Origin: a virus
Virus record (IMG/VR): IMGVR_UViG_3300037189_017154
Coordinates: 1 to 64,000 of that record
Direction: 5' to 3' (one strand)
DNA: 64,000 bases
The notes beneath the pieces are model-generated. The model did not search any database. It was not told the DNA's origin and saw only the letters and a program-made list of their open reading frames with translations. The position numbers and the translations under genes are program-made. Below are positions 1 to 8,238 of this stretch, piece by piece (positions within the stretch are counted from its first letter, which is position 1; each line of letters starts with the position of its first letter).

Positions 1-88
1 AACCGCTAAGAAGCCAGCTGCAGAAAAGAAGCCAACCGCTAAGAAGCCAGCCACTAAGAAGGCGAGCCCAAAGAAGTCAGGTAAGTAA
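1..88 (+). CDS. C-terminal end of a Lys/Ala/Pro-rich protein (partial)
   Basis: The reading frame is open from the window edge and ends with TAA at 86-88. The visible 28 residues are a repetitive basic tail made of units such as TAKKPA and EKKP, ending in SPKKSGK. Such tails occur on histone H1-like and HU-like DNA-binding proteins, but the folded part lies outside the window, so the function is unknown. The stop overlaps the next start (TAATG), implying translational coupling. Confidence 0.7.
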   Translation, partial: TAKKPAAEKKPTAKKPATKKASPKKSGK

Positions 89-300
89 TGTCTTACTGGC
101 AAGCACTGAAGGTAGTCCTCGGTATTGATGCTATTAAGAATCGTAGGAAGATGAATCGTCAGCGTAGGATCGATGCCTTGTTTGCAAGTTCCCACTTCCA
201 AAAACCAGAGCGAGATGAGTATGGTAGGTGGATTGTTTCTGCCCCCAAAAAATCTGGTTGCTGTGGTGGAGAGCAGTGTCAATGCAAGAAGTCGAACTAG
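88..300 (+). CDS. small basic protein with Cys-rich tail
   Basis: A 70-residue protein starting inside the stop codon of the preceding gene. It is Arg/Lys-rich in the first half (NRRKMNRQRR around residues 18-27) and ends with a Cys-rich tail (CCGGEQCQCKK) that could bind a metal. I do not recognise a family. The one-base overlap upstream and 19-base overlap downstream place it in a tightly packed operon; a nucleic-acid-binding role is only a guess from its charge. Confidence 0.6.
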   Translation: MSYWQALKVVLGIDAIKNRRKMNRQRRIDALFASSHFQKPERDEYGRWIVSAPKKSGCCGGEQCQCKKSN

Positions 301-563
301 TCAATGTAAAGACAGCTGCCTATCACGGGCAAGTTTCAATCAGCATGATTGGTTACATGATTCGGCGAGGATACGTAAAGCGTCATCCAATTAAACCGGA
401 ATCAAGATACTATCTAGTTGATTTGAACGAAGTCCTCACTCAGCTTGAGCTTGGAGCAGAACGGAAGTCCAAATGCTACAACCTCCACTGGGATAAACAA
501 CCGAGGGATCGACACGGTAATTTTATTAAGTTATCTAATGATCCTCCGATCAATTTGAAGTAA
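282..563 (+). CDS. small helix-turn-helix protein, excisionase/MerR-like
   Basis: A 93-residue protein. Residues 7-35 (VNVKTAAYHGQVSISMIGY followed by a basic stretch) look like a winged-helix DNA-binding start as in excisionase or MerR-type proteins, where TAAY..G.S...I is the first HTH. The ATG at 282 was chosen because it lies close behind the previous gene and gives the compact HTH start; an in-frame ATG at 228 would overlap the previous gene by 73 bases. A strong terminator follows. Role could be excisionase or small repressor; no integrase is visible. Confidence 0.6.
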   Translation: MQEVELVNVKTAAYHGQVSISMIGYMIRRGYVKRHPIKPESRYYLVDLNEVLTQLELGAERKSKCYNLHWDKQPRDRHGNFIKLSNDPPINLK

Positions 564-570
564 CGGCGAG

Positions 571-604
571 CCCCTGTAAAATCCTTGATTTTATGGGGGT
601 TTTT
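571..604 (+). terminator. rho-independent terminator
   Basis: A hairpin pairs CCCCTGTAAAATC with GATTTTATGGGG and is followed by five T residues. It closes the operon that enters from the left edge. Confidence 0.8.
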
Positions 605-760
605 CCGTTGTTTGTAAATAGGAAGTGTCTCTGTCAGCCAACTCACCCCAAAAAACTTTCCAGCATACTAGTACCGTCACCAAAAATGCAAATTTACGTG
701 ACGTCGGGAAGAGACTTCCAAACTGCGTAGGAACACACGCAAAAATCGGCTGGTCGCACT

Positions 761-1789
761 ATGTCTCTCCCCGCGGTGCGGCCAGTCTTAGAACGGACGT
801 CTACATTGACCACCCTAAACGTCACCCCCGGCGAGGATAGCGGCGAGGATACGAATCCATTTGCCGCCCCCAAAGTTGAAGCCCCCGACGTTCGGATTGA
901 TGAACCGATCAACCTACGTCCAGATCTATCTCAGCTAGGTATCCAAGAGTCTGACCGTGGTGTATGTGAAGATACTTATGAGAACCGTGCCATCTTACGT
1001 CGAGCAAAATTTAACTGGGCTCCTGTCTACGCCACTAACGGTGTCCCAACTGGTTTGATCCAAGCTATCTCTCCCGAGATGTTAACCGAACGTCGAGTAT
1101 TATCCCTCGCTGAGAAGAAACCACTTCTAACGGACCCATCAAACAAGAACTCAGATTACCTGGTTGGTTATGATCTAATAGCTGAAGAAGCAACCGACTA
1201 CCTAGTCCCAGCTTGGGTCTTGGGTGCAACGCGTGCCTGGATCAAAGAACAAACAACGGACGTCGTTAGAAGTTCAAAGAAGAAACCCGCAGCCTTGCCT
1301 GCACGTTGTGCTGCTATAAAAGACGACGGCATCAGATGTCAGCTCTGGACGTCTGGTCGGATCCAAGATGACGGCCTGTGTAGAATTCACCTGGGATCGA
1401 TGAAGCGACGTCCTGGTGATGACATCGAACGAGCTCGTGCAAAGTTAACCCAGGCAGCGCCTTACGCCGTCGACGTTCTCGAAGATATGATGTCTAACGC
1501 TGAGAGCGAACCGGTCAAGCTGAAGGCCGCCACTGAGATCTTGGACCGAGCCGGCGTGCGTGGTGGTGTAGAGTTAGATGCGACGGTAAACTTAGACGTA
1601 CGTCCAGCTGCTAGTATCATTGCTGAACGTCTGAACAGGCTAGCCATCAACGCCATGGAGAACGCGGCCAGCCTGGTTTCAACGGGAGTCACTGTTGAGG
1701 CCGATAAGGACGTCCGGGATGATATAGTAGAAGCAGAAGTTGTAGAAAGCGAAGAGAATGACGACAGTACAAACGAGGTCAAGGAGTGA
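761..1789 (+). CDS. terminase-small-subunit-like protein with zinc-knuckle-like motif
   Basis: 342 residues. The N-terminal 170 residues are not recognised. Around residues 181-212 a Cys/His cluster (RCAAIKDDGIRC then CRIHLG) resembles a short zinc knuckle. Residues about 220-280 (ARAKLTQAAPYAVDVLEDM, then LKAATEILDRAGVRGG) match the helical pattern seen at the C-terminus of several actinophage small terminase-like proteins, in which KLKAAEAILDRAGVRGG is characteristic. The last 40 residues are acidic. It lies 31 kb upstream of the large terminase, so the assignment is tentative; another HTH protein (32315) is adjacent to terL and competes for that role. Upstream DNA 605-760 shows no gene and no good Shine-Dalgarno. 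Confidence 0.55.
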   Translation: MSLPAVRPVLERTSTLTTLNVTPGEDSGEDTNPFAAPKVEAPDVRIDEPINLRPDLSQLGIQESDRGVCEDTYENRAILRRAKFNWAPVYATNGVPTGLIQAISPEMLTERRVLSLAEKKPLLTDPSNKNSDYLVGYDLIAEEATDYLVPAWVLGATRAWIKEQTTDVVRSSKKKPAALPARCAAIKDDGIRCQLWTSGRIQDDGLCRIHLGSMKRRPGDDIERARAKLTQAAPYAVDVLEDMMSNAESEPVKLKAATEILDRAGVRGGVELDATVNLDVRPAASIIAERLNRLAINAMENAASLVSTGVTVEADKDVRDDIVEAEVVESEENDDSTNEVKE

Positions 1790-1791
1790 CC

Positions 1792-1950
1792 ATGGAACAG
1801 ATTCTAGAAGCGGCGAGGGAACATGCCCAACGTCTGCAGGAAGATATCAAACAAGCTGGGAACCGTGTAGATCACATTCGTATGACGACTCGAGCAAACG
1901 AAGCTCAGCACCTGGTGAGCTACCTGGAGCAACTTCAAACGGAGCAGTAA
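1792..1950 (+). CDS. small helical protein
   Basis: A 52-residue, highly charged and probably coiled-coil protein (MEQILEAAREHAQRLQEDIK...). It begins three bases after the preceding stop, behind the SD-like AAGGAG in the end of that gene, and its stop abuts the ATG of the next gene, so the three are co-translated. Function unknown. Confidence 0.6.
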   Translation: MEQILEAAREHAQRLQEDIKQAGNRVDHIRMTTRANEAQHLVSYLEQLQTEQ

Positions 1951-2739
1951 ATGTTTAGCCGCCGGATGAGACGCAGCGGCCAGGGTTTCCGTGAAAAGTT
2001 ACAAGCATTCTTGACTGAAGCGGCGAGCCATCTGGGCTATAGGAGCCATGCTGGACGTGTATCGTTCTACGGCGAGCGTAACGGGTATAGCGGCCAGCCT
2101 TGGTCCGGGTCTTTTATTGATTATGTAGCGAAGGTAACCGACGTCGATATTCCCAGCTGCGTGTATCCTCCAGCTGCTGCAGCAAACTTCTTACGAACGG
2201 GTCGCCTCTACGTTAATCCTAAGCCAGGTGACATCGTCTTCTTTAACTTTTCAACGGGTGGTCACTTTGAGATGCCACACGTGGGGATTGTGATCGACGT
2301 AACCGGTGTAACTTTTAACGGAAGCTTCAAAACGATTGAAGCTAACATCGACACTGGACTCGCGAAGGGACCTCAGGATCGAAACGGGATCTTCGAACGA
2401 ACCAGGTATCTGACGGACGTGATCGCCTTCGGCCGCCCCAACTTCTCACGAAGCCGATTAAAAGAGGGAGATCCGGATCCGAGCTTGCCTCCGGTAAACT
2501 TAGCACGAGTGCTTTCGTTAAAACCTTGCCTGGATGTCGAGCTCATCCAACTCGCCTTGGCCGAAGAAGTCGGACTCAGAAATGCGAAGCGGGGAACGTA
2601 TGACGCTCAGACAAAGTCCGCCTTCGCAAACTTCCAACGAAAGATTGGATACGTTGGTGATGACGCGACTGGCATTCCGGATCGAAAGAGTTTGGAAGCT
2701 CTTGCAATAAAAACAAAAAAGTTTGCGGTTTTGACTTGA
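1951..2739 (+). CDS. CHAP-like wall protein with C-terminal peptidoglycan-binding domain
   Basis: 262 residues. Residues 10-165 have the layout of actinobacterial CHAP/NlpC-type proteins: GYRSHAGRVSFYGERNGYSG, QPWSGSFIDYVA, PAAAANFLRTGR, PKPGDIVFF and PHVGIVID. Residues 185-255 form a PG-binding-1-type domain (VELIQLALAEE...YDAQTKSAFANFQRKIGY...). In active CHAP enzymes the Trp of the second motif is normally followed by the catalytic Cys; here there is WSG, so catalysis is doubtful. It could be an endolysin variant, a wall-binding structural protein or an inactive paralogue. No signal peptide is evident. Confidence 0.65.
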   Translation: MFSRRMRRSGQGFREKLQAFLTEAASHLGYRSHAGRVSFYGERNGYSGQPWSGSFIDYVAKVTDVDIPSCVYPPAAAANFLRTGRLYVNPKPGDIVFFNFSTGGHFEMPHVGIVIDVTGVTFNGSFKTIEANIDTGLAKGPQDRNGIFERTRYLTDVIAFGRPNFSRSRLKEGDPDPSLPPVNLARVLSLKPCLDVELIQLALAEEVGLRNAKRGTYDAQTKSAFANFQRKIGYVGDDATGIPDRKSLEALAIKTKKFAVLT

Positions 2740-2764
2740 CAATGTAGACGTCAAGAGTTATTAT
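2736..2764 (+). promoter_or_regulatory. consensus promoter driving a leaderless gene
   Basis: TTGACA at 2736-2741, a 17-base spacer and TATTAT at 2759-2764. The next ATG (2771) begins six bases after the -10 box, so transcription probably starts on the A of the ATG. There is no Shine-Dalgarno. Confidence 0.75.
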
Positions 2765-2770
2765 CGAACT

Positions 2771-3031
2771 ATGAATACACCACATGACCCATATGAAAAC
2801 CTAACCTTCATCAACGCACTAGTTCAGCAAGACCCGAGCTGGGAGCCCGAAGAAGTCGTTCTCGTTATTGGAGATGGCATTGCTGTCTTTGACGAGGAAT
2901 TCCCGTATGACGAACGCGTCTACTTCCACTTTGACAACGCTGAGCAGTACGAGACAGCAAAGACCACATTGCTGGAAAACGTTGGCTTCGTTGTACTACG
3001 TGAGCTTGAGGAAGAGGAGGGCGAGGAATGA
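2771..3031 (+). CDS. acidic hypothetical protein
   Basis: 86 residues, strongly acidic, ending in a Glu-rich tail (ELEEEEGEE). No family recognised. The start follows directly on a -10 box, giving a leaderless message. Its stop overlaps the next ATG (ATGA). Confidence 0.6.
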   Translation: MNTPHDPYENLTFINALVQQDPSWEPEEVVLVIGDGIAVFDEEFPYDERVYFHFDNAEQYETAKTTLLENVGFVVLRELEEEEGEE

Positions 3032-3186
3032 TCGAACCAAAAGATGAGTACGTATGTGATAACTGCTACGAGATGCAGGCAGACTATGGAGCTCCTGGAA
3101 TTGATGGCACCATGGTTTGGATTTGCAGTGCGTGCAAAGAAGAAGGAACCTACGAGAACGTAGAGTTCGAAGGAGATGACGAATAA
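3028..3186 (+). CDS. small zinc-ribbon protein
   Basis: 52 residues with two CxxC knuckles (CDNC at 10-13, CSAC at 33-36), the arrangement of a minimal zinc ribbon. It begins within the stop codon of the preceding gene. Acidic C-terminus. Function unknown; one of many short CxxC proteins in this genome. Confidence 0.6.
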   Translation: MIEPKDEYVCDNCYEMQADYGAPGIDGTMVWICSACKEEGTYENVEFEGDDE

Positions 3187-3202
3187 ATGCTAGGATTAAA
3201 GA

Positions 3203-3469
3203 ATGAATGATGAAGAACTAACATTTGAAGATTGGATCAAGACCGGCCTGGAGAAGGGTTGGGTAGGACCGCCAGTCTGTGTACCACATGACGGCGTGCC
3301 TATGTCCGCTGAAGAAGACGAAGCTTATGACAACGGCGAGGACCCTTGTTACCACGTAGTCCGGTTATATGATGATCTGGACGTCAAACGGAGCGTAGAA
3401 GAAAACCACTCACCATCTGTATGGCGTGCGACTTCGTACGGCGTGGATCTAGAAAGCAACGGCGAGTAG
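3203..3469 (+). CDS. hypothetical protein
   Basis: 88 residues, acidic, with no recognised domain. AGGATTAAAG upstream may serve as ribosome-binding site. The following spacer (3470-3606) carries one AACTTCTAACGA repeat and GGCGTG/GGCGAG words. Confidence 0.5.
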   Translation: MNDEELTFEDWIKTGLEKGWVGPPVCVPHDGVPMSAEEDEAYDNGEDPCYHVVRLYDDLDVKRSVEENHSPSVWRATSYGVDLESNGE

Positions 3470-3606
3470 CTCAGATCCGGTAAACTTCTAACGAAGCACG
3501 GCGTGCCTTTGTTAGATGCTGCAGCACACTGAACCGCGGCGAGCGTATACGTACGTCCAAATAACATAACGGTGATGTGTATTAGTATTTCTATTGGAGG
3601 TACTAT

Positions 3607-3849
3607 ATGCAACAAGTTGAGCTGCACATAATTAACGATGAGACCGATGCCGGCCTGGCAGAAGAGTCTGGTCTGATCATATTTGAAACCGATGAGTTCT
3701 GCGAGAACTGCAACGAAGCTGTAGCCTACGCGGGTAACGGTAGATTCATCCCATGTGTCCTTGTGCTGGGAGATGTTGACGGGGACGACGTCGAGTACTT
3801 CATATGTAGCGACTGTGCTACACCAATCCTGGATCCTGGAAACTTCTAA
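3607..3849 (+). CDS. zinc-ribbon-like hypothetical protein
   Basis: 80 residues with CENC (about 31-34) and CSDC (about 70-73) pairs separated by a beta-rich stretch, compatible with one zinc site. A strong SD (TTGGAGG) lies seven bases before the ATG. Downstream spacer 3850-4005 holds two AACTTCTAACGA-type repeats and a promoter. Function unknown. Confidence 0.6.
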   Translation: MQQVELHIINDETDAGLAEESGLIIFETDEFCENCNEAVAYAGNGRFIPCVLVLGDVDGDDVEYFICSDCATPILDPGNF

Positions 3850-3955
3850 CGAAGGAAGATCGCAGCTCAGCTGATGAGCGATCCGGATGTGTATAGAAAC
3901 TTTTAACGAAAGCTCGTTCGAAGTTCCGGCCGGAGGAGATCACACTCAACGAAAC

Positions 3956-3984
3956 TTGACATTCCACTGACTGGGACTGTAGAC
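3956..3984 (+). promoter_or_regulatory. promoter
   Basis: TTGACA at 3956-3961 and TGTAGA at 3978-3983 with a 16-base spacer, then AAGGAG before the ATG at 4006. Confidence 0.6.
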
Positions 3985-4005
3985 TTCTATAAAAGAAGGA
4001 GTCAC

Positions 4006-4239
4006 ATGCCAAAGTACAAAATTTACTGGGAAGTCGAGATTGATGGGGAGCCTGCAACCTTGGAACTCAAGGGCTTGTGGGAATCAAAGGAGACAGACCC
4101 TGATGAGGTCTCGTTAGAAGTTGATGCAGATCCAGATCTGATTGGTGATGATTTCATTGGGTATCCAGACAACTATGACGAAGAGCATGAAGTGGTCTGG
4201 AATTCATTCCCGATTGCAATCAGAGTTGACGAAGACTAG
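4006..4239 (+). CDS. acidic hypothetical protein
   Basis: 77 residues, very acidic, with an alternating pattern suggestive of beta strands (KYKIYWEVEIDGEPATLEL). Good SD (AAGAAGGAG). Its end overlaps the end of the convergent gene at 4236-4550 by four bases. Not recognised. Confidence 0.6.
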   Translation: MPKYKIYWEVEIDGEPATLELKGLWESKETDPDEVSLEVDADPDLIGDDFIGYPDNYDEEHEVVWNSFPIAIRVDED

Positions 4240-4550
4240 TCGTCACTATTCATACGATCAATTAGCCTAGGTGATCTAGAAACATACCCGTTGTTTACTG
4301 GGGCATCAGTGAAGTCCCCCGCATTCAGTAGACGCCCGAGTCGAAGCTCAAGGCAACCAATGCATAGCATTCCCTTATCACCCGGTACCACTGGCAACCA
4401 CACGTGATCGTGTACCATGTAGTACTCGTCTAGGTGCAAAGTATTTCCATTGCAATCCATGCAGCTAAATCCATAGCACTCACCTTGACATCCCGGAAAT
4501 TGATCAGGACAAGGGTCTTCATATACATAATCATCACACGCGTAACACAT
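4236..4550 (-). CDS. Cys-rich phage protein of the CIGCLE..LGR..DF family
   Basis: 104 residues on the minus strand. Several CxxC/CxxxC pairs occur in the first 45 residues. The segment MLCIGCLELRLGRLL then DFTDAPVN matches a short module common in uncharacterised phage proteins, where CIGCLE.R.GR.L....F...PVN is recurrent. One of only three minus-strand genes in the window. The ATG follows a TACAAT box by six bases on that strand and has no SD, so it may be leaderless. Likely metal-binding; function unknown. Confidence 0.7.
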   Translation of the reverse strand: MCYACDDYVYEDPCPDQFPGCQGECYGFSCMDCNGNTLHLDEYYMVHDHVWLPVVPGDKGMLCIGCLELRLGRLLNAGDFTDAPVNNGYVSRSPRLIDRMNSDD

Positions 4551-4641
4551 GTATCTATTGTATAAGAAACACAGCTTTCGCGCTATAGCTAGCTCCGAAA
4601 AAAGGATCAGAAAAAAAATTAATTATTTATAGCATTTCGAT

Positions 4642-4668
4642 TTGACTTCCAACGAAACTTCCTATAAG
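4642..4668 (+). promoter_or_regulatory. promoter of the MoxR-VWA cassette
   Basis: TTGACT at 4642-4647 and TATAAG at 4663-4668 (15-base spacer), followed by the leader CTAACGAAAGGTAA before the ATG at 4709. The interval 4551-4708 therefore holds two divergent start regions. Confidence 0.55.
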
Positions 4669-4708
4669 TTAGTCCTATCAACATCCAAACTAACGAAAGG
4701 TAATTCTT

Positions 4709-5188
4709 ATGGATGCTCAACAAACGCTGGCTGGTCAGGCTCTCTACTTAGAGATGTCTAATGGTGCCAAAGGCGATACTGCTCAAATCTTGCTCGTTCC
4801 AATGGGCATCATTGATGGCAAAGTGTCGCAACCTGTAATGCTAAGAAGAACAGTAAATCAATGGTCGCCAAGAGCACAATGGCAACTCGACAAAATCCAA
4901 ACAAACCCTGTTCCAACAATCCCGAGTGGAACTACTGCTACTTTCGGAACAATGTCTGATGAAGAAGCACAGCAACTTTCATTAGAAGTTCTTTCACCAA
5001 TCAGAAATCAACTTGCTTATCTGATGGAAAAGGGTTGGACACTTAGAAATAATAAGCCCCTTGTTGTAGAAGTTTCACAGCAAGACTTGATTGATGTAAG
5101 CAAGTGGTCAAGTCCACAAGGTCTGCTTCGCCGAGTTCTTAGAACTCGTAAAGAAGCAGGTTTCCCCGAAGAACTATTTACCAAGTAA
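4709..5188 (+). CDS. hypothetical protein, first gene of the MoxR-VWA cassette
   Basis: 159 residues, no recognised domain, soluble, mixed alpha/beta in appearance. It is preceded by the standard leader ACGAAAGG and followed after 25 bases by the AAA+ ATPase gene, so the two are very likely co-transcribed. It could be a substrate or adaptor for the ATPase/VWA pair; this is inferred only from position. Confidence 0.65.
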   Translation: MDAQQTLAGQALYLEMSNGAKGDTAQILLVPMGIIDGKVSQPVMLRRTVNQWSPRAQWQLDKIQTNPVPTIPSGTTATFGTMSDEEAQQLSLEVLSPIRNQLAYLMEKGWTLRNNKPLVVEVSQQDLIDVSKWSSPQGLLRRVLRTRKEAGFPEELFTK

Positions 5189-5213
5189 GCCCGAGAGATA
5201 GGACATAAATAAA

Positions 5214-6239
5214 ATGGCTACATACCCCCCTACAAAAACAACAGTAGAAGATTTGGATGCTCTAAAAGCAATCTCGATCGATTTACCAACTGCTCTAATC
5301 GCATACGCCGAACAAGCAGTATCATCAAAGAGCAAGTCAGTTCTTGATGGTCTAACAAACAAGGCTAGTGCCTTGACCAAAAGGGCTTCGGCTGGAACTA
5401 TCCCTACAATGAAAAAGGTTCGTATCGTGGATGCCCCGAGTATTGATGGACAAGAGAGTTATGCTCGCCCTAATGGTGAGTTGTATTACTCTCGTAAATG
5501 GTCAGAGATGCCTGATGTCGAAGTCTTGCGTAAAGGTCGTGCCAATGGACACTATGCGTTGCTGTATGGTGCCCCTGGGTGTGGAAAGACAGCATTGGTC
5601 GAAGCAAGTTTCGGGGATGAACTTTATACAATTCTCGGTTCTGGCGATACCGAACTTTCAGACTTCATTGGTGGCTATGTCCAAACTCCGAGTGGTGGCT
5701 TCGAGTGGGTTGATGGTGCTCTAATCAAGTCTGCCGAGCAAGGTAAAGTTCTGCTCATTGACGAGATTGGATTGATTGACCCGAAAGTTCTTTCTGCTCT
5801 CTATGGATTGATGGATGGTCGTAAAGAAATCACCATCACTCAAAATCCCGAGCGTGGAACTGTAAAGGCGAAAGATGGGTTCTATGTCGTTGGTGCGACA
5901 AACCCTAATGCCCCTGGGGTTCGCCTTTCAGAAGCCTTGCTATCTCGTTGCTTGCTACAAGTCGAACTGACTACTGATTGGTCGCTTGCTAAGAAGTTGG
6001 GCGTTCCAATGTTGGCAATCACAGCAAGTCAGAACTTGGCGAAGAAACAACTTTCAGGTGAAGTATCTTGGTCGCCACAGTTCCGAGAGTTGCTTGCGTT
6101 CCGAGAAATCGAAAGTGTCTATGGAACTGATTGGGCGATTGCGAACTTGCTTGCTTGCTCACCTGAAATGGACAGACCTGTTGTGGCTGATGTCTTTACC
6201 CGAGTATTCGGAAAAGATTGTCGCCCTGCCAAAATCTAG
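5214..6239 (+). CDS. MoxR/CobS-like AAA+ ATPase
   Basis: 341 residues. Walker A GAPGCGKT at 119-126, Walker B VLLIDE at 179-184, a sensor-1-like segment VVGATNPN and an Arg in LLSRC typify the MoxR/CobS branch of AAA+ proteins. These work with VWA proteins as metal-insertion or remodelling machines (CobS-CobT, MoxR-VWA). The N-terminal 95 residues look helical and are not recognised. The partner VWA gene follows 138 bases downstream. Inferred role: ATP-dependent remodelling together with the 6378-8222 product. Confidence 0.85.
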   Translation: MATYPPTKTTVEDLDALKAISIDLPTALIAYAEQAVSSKSKSVLDGLTNKASALTKRASAGTIPTMKKVRIVDAPSIDGQESYARPNGELYYSRKWSEMPDVEVLRKGRANGHYALLYGAPGCGKTALVEASFGDELYTILGSGDTELSDFIGGYVQTPSGGFEWVDGALIKSAEQGKVLLIDEIGLIDPKVLSALYGLMDGRKEITITQNPERGTVKAKDGFYVVGATNPNAPGVRLSEALLSRCLLQVELTTDWSLAKKLGVPMLAITASQNLAKKQLSGEVSWSPQFRELLAFREIESVYGTDWAIANLLACSPEMDRPVVADVFTRVFGKDCRPAKI

Positions 6240-6321
6240 GTAGTCCTATCCCTAGATCAGATTGGTAGTCGAGCTAGTGAAAATTAGCTCGGCTACTGAT
6301 CCTGAAACTAGCTGATAGAAC

Positions 6322-6350
6322 TTGCTATAAAACTAAATCACCATTACAAT
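6322..6350 (+). promoter_or_regulatory. promoter
   Basis: TTGCTA at 6322-6327 and TACAAT at 6345-6350 with a 17-base spacer. A hairpin at 6266-6295 (11-bp arms) lies upstream without a U-tract; it could be a weak terminator or processing site between the ATPase and VWA genes. Confidence 0.6.
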
Positions 6351-6377
6351 CGAAGTAAGTCAAACGAAAGGTAAAAA

Positions 6378-8222
6378 ATGGCTCACTATGGAAATGTAGA
6401 AATCACAGCAACAACTCCGAAAGAGTGGCTTGCTGTTGGTGCGAAACTCGGGCAGTTGGTCAATGAGTGGTCAGGTCGTAATGACCTTGCTGTTCTGATT
6501 GCTCACGAAATCGCTCACCCGAACCCTGCTCTATACAACCCGACAAGTTCGGAAATCGAAGTAAGTATTCCTATGGCATTTGGCATTGGAACTACCCCTG
6601 CCAATCTTGGCGATTTATCAGACAAAGCAATTCAGTATGAGAACGCTAAGGCGATTGGCGTTATCTATCACGAGAGTTGCCACGCTAGGTTCTCTCGATA
6701 CTCACTCGAAGATGCGAGCAAGGCTCTAACTGAAAACGAGTTCGGTGCTCTACACCTGCTCGAAGAAAGTCGTATCGAACATTGGGGCATTACTGCTATT
6801 CCAAGTCATAGAGAGTTCCTAAGAAGTTCTGCTCTCGAAATTGTATTGGCAGAGATTGATACAGCAGTAGAGAAGATGTCTGCTATTCGTGCTGGTGCTT
6901 ACCTATCAGGTCTGACCCTTGCTCGAATTGATGCTGGCGTTCTTGATGCTATGGATTTAGTTTCAGTATCAGAGTTCTTGGATGGATTACTTGGTGCTGA
7001 AAATGTTGCTCGCTTGCGTGAAGTGTGGGTCGAGTTTCAGGCTCACGCTGACCACGCTAACGCCGAACCCCTTTACGCCTTAGCTCGAAAGTGGGAAAGT
7101 ATCGTGAAAGAACTTTCCGAACAGGCAGGTCAAGAACCCGAAAATGGTCAGGATGGATGTAAGTTCCCTATTGGTGGCGAAGATGGTGAGAGTGGCGAAA
7201 AGGGCAAGGGTCGTGGAACAGGTCGATCGATTTCAGAGATGTTGGATGCTCTAACTGATGATGCTGATAACACTATGCTCTCGTCAAGACAGAGTTTAGA
7301 TAGACAGCAGACAGCCGAAGATTGGGATAAAGAAGTCAAGGCTCGTCAGAGTTCGGCAAAGAGAAATGCTGACCACCAAAAGGTAGCAAAGCAGATTATC
7401 GAACAGAACAAAAGGGGAAATGAACCTAGTTGCGATACCAACTCAAAGTTCTTGGGTGCGAGAAAACCAACTGCTATCGAAAGGTCGTCTGCTGTTCTCG
7501 TTGCGAAGTTGCTAGAAAAGGCAAAGTATCGTGAGAGAGATGTTGTCGTTCACAATCAAGTTCTTCCTGCTGGAAAACTTAGAACTCGAACAATCGTTCA
7601 GGCACAGGCTCTCAAAGCAAAAGGTATTCACAATCCAATCGAGATGTGGAAGAACAAAACTCGCAAGCAAACTGACGAGCCAACTTTATCTATCGGCGTG
7701 ATGGTGGACATTTCTGGCTCAATGGGTTCTGCTATGGAACCAATGGCAACGACAGCGTGGGTTCTATCCGAAGCAGGTCGGCGAGTTCAGGCGAGAACAT
7801 CAATGGTCTATTTCGGCTCAGATGTATTCACCACACTCAAAGCAGGGCAACACTTGGAAGAAGTGCTGACCTACTCGGCTAATGACTACACCGAGAAGTT
7901 CGACAAAGCGTTTCAGGCAACGGATGGGATGCTCAACTTACTAAACGGAAGTGGGGCGAGATTGCTCGTTGTTGTATCGGATGGACATTACACTCCCGAA
8001 GAAACTAAAAAGGCGAGAGAGTGGATTGCCGAGTGTAAGCGTAGTGGCGTGGCTGTTCTATGGATTGGCTACGATAAATCCGTTGGTGGTGCCGAGTTCA
8101 TTATCAAGGGAACGGATGCTGAATTAGTTTCTGTATCTAATGATGTTGCCGAAGCAAGTAGGGCTATCGGCGAGATGGCGAGTAGAGTTCTGTCCAAGAT
8201 GGGCGAGCGCAACTCCTACTAG
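6378..8222 (+). CDS. VWA-domain protein with N-terminal HExxH metallopeptidase-like domain
   Basis: 614 residues. Residues 98-102 are HESCH, followed by Glu-rich LLEESRIE (E129/E130/E134), the arrangement of the putative metallopeptidase domain that precedes VWA domains in DUF2201-type and CobT-like proteins. A low-complexity acidic/Gly linker (about 245-280) is CobT-like. The C-terminal VWA carries a complete MIDAS motif DISGSMGS starting at D444. Placed directly after the MoxR/CobS-like ATPase, it is the expected partner. The target is unknown: metal chelation, protein remodelling or proteolysis are all possible. Confidence 0.8.
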   Translation: MAHYGNVEITATTPKEWLAVGAKLGQLVNEWSGRNDLAVLIAHEIAHPNPALYNPTSSEIEVSIPMAFGIGTTPANLGDLSDKAIQYENAKAIGVIYHESCHARFSRYSLEDASKALTENEFGALHLLEESRIEHWGITAIPSHREFLRSSALEIVLAEIDTAVEKMSAIRAGAYLSGLTLARIDAGVLDAMDLVSVSEFLDGLLGAENVARLREVWVEFQAHADHANAEPLYALARKWESIVKELSEQAGQEPENGQDGCKFPIGGEDGESGEKGKGRGTGRSISEMLDALTDDADNTMLSSRQSLDRQQTAEDWDKEVKARQSSAKRNADHQKVAKQIIEQNKRGNEPSCDTNSKFLGARKPTAIERSSAVLVAKLLEKAKYRERDVVVHNQVLPAGKLRTRTIVQAQALKAKGIHNPIEMWKNKTRKQTDEPTLSIGVMVDISGSMGSAMEPMATTAWVLSEAGRRVQARTSMVYFGSDVFTTLKAGQHLEEVLTYSANDYTEKFDKAFQATDGMLNLLNGSGARLLVVVSDGHYTPEETKKAREWIAECKRSGVAVLWIGYDKSVGGAEFIIKGTDAELVSVSNDVAEASRAIGEMASRVLSKMGERNSY

Positions 8223-8238
8223 CCGACAACAAGAGCTT

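Noticed and set aside
173-394. ORF of 73 codons in the frame between the genes at 88 and 282
   Set aside because: Overlaps two better-supported genes and has unlikely composition.
282-563. Excisionase paired with an integrase, indicating a temperate phage
   Set aside because: The HTH resembles excisionase, but no integrase or attachment site is visible in the window.
5214-8222. Cobaltochelatase of a phage cobalamin pathway
   Set aside because: CobS/CobT-like architecture alone does not show cobalt chelation; no CobN or other cobalamin gene is present.
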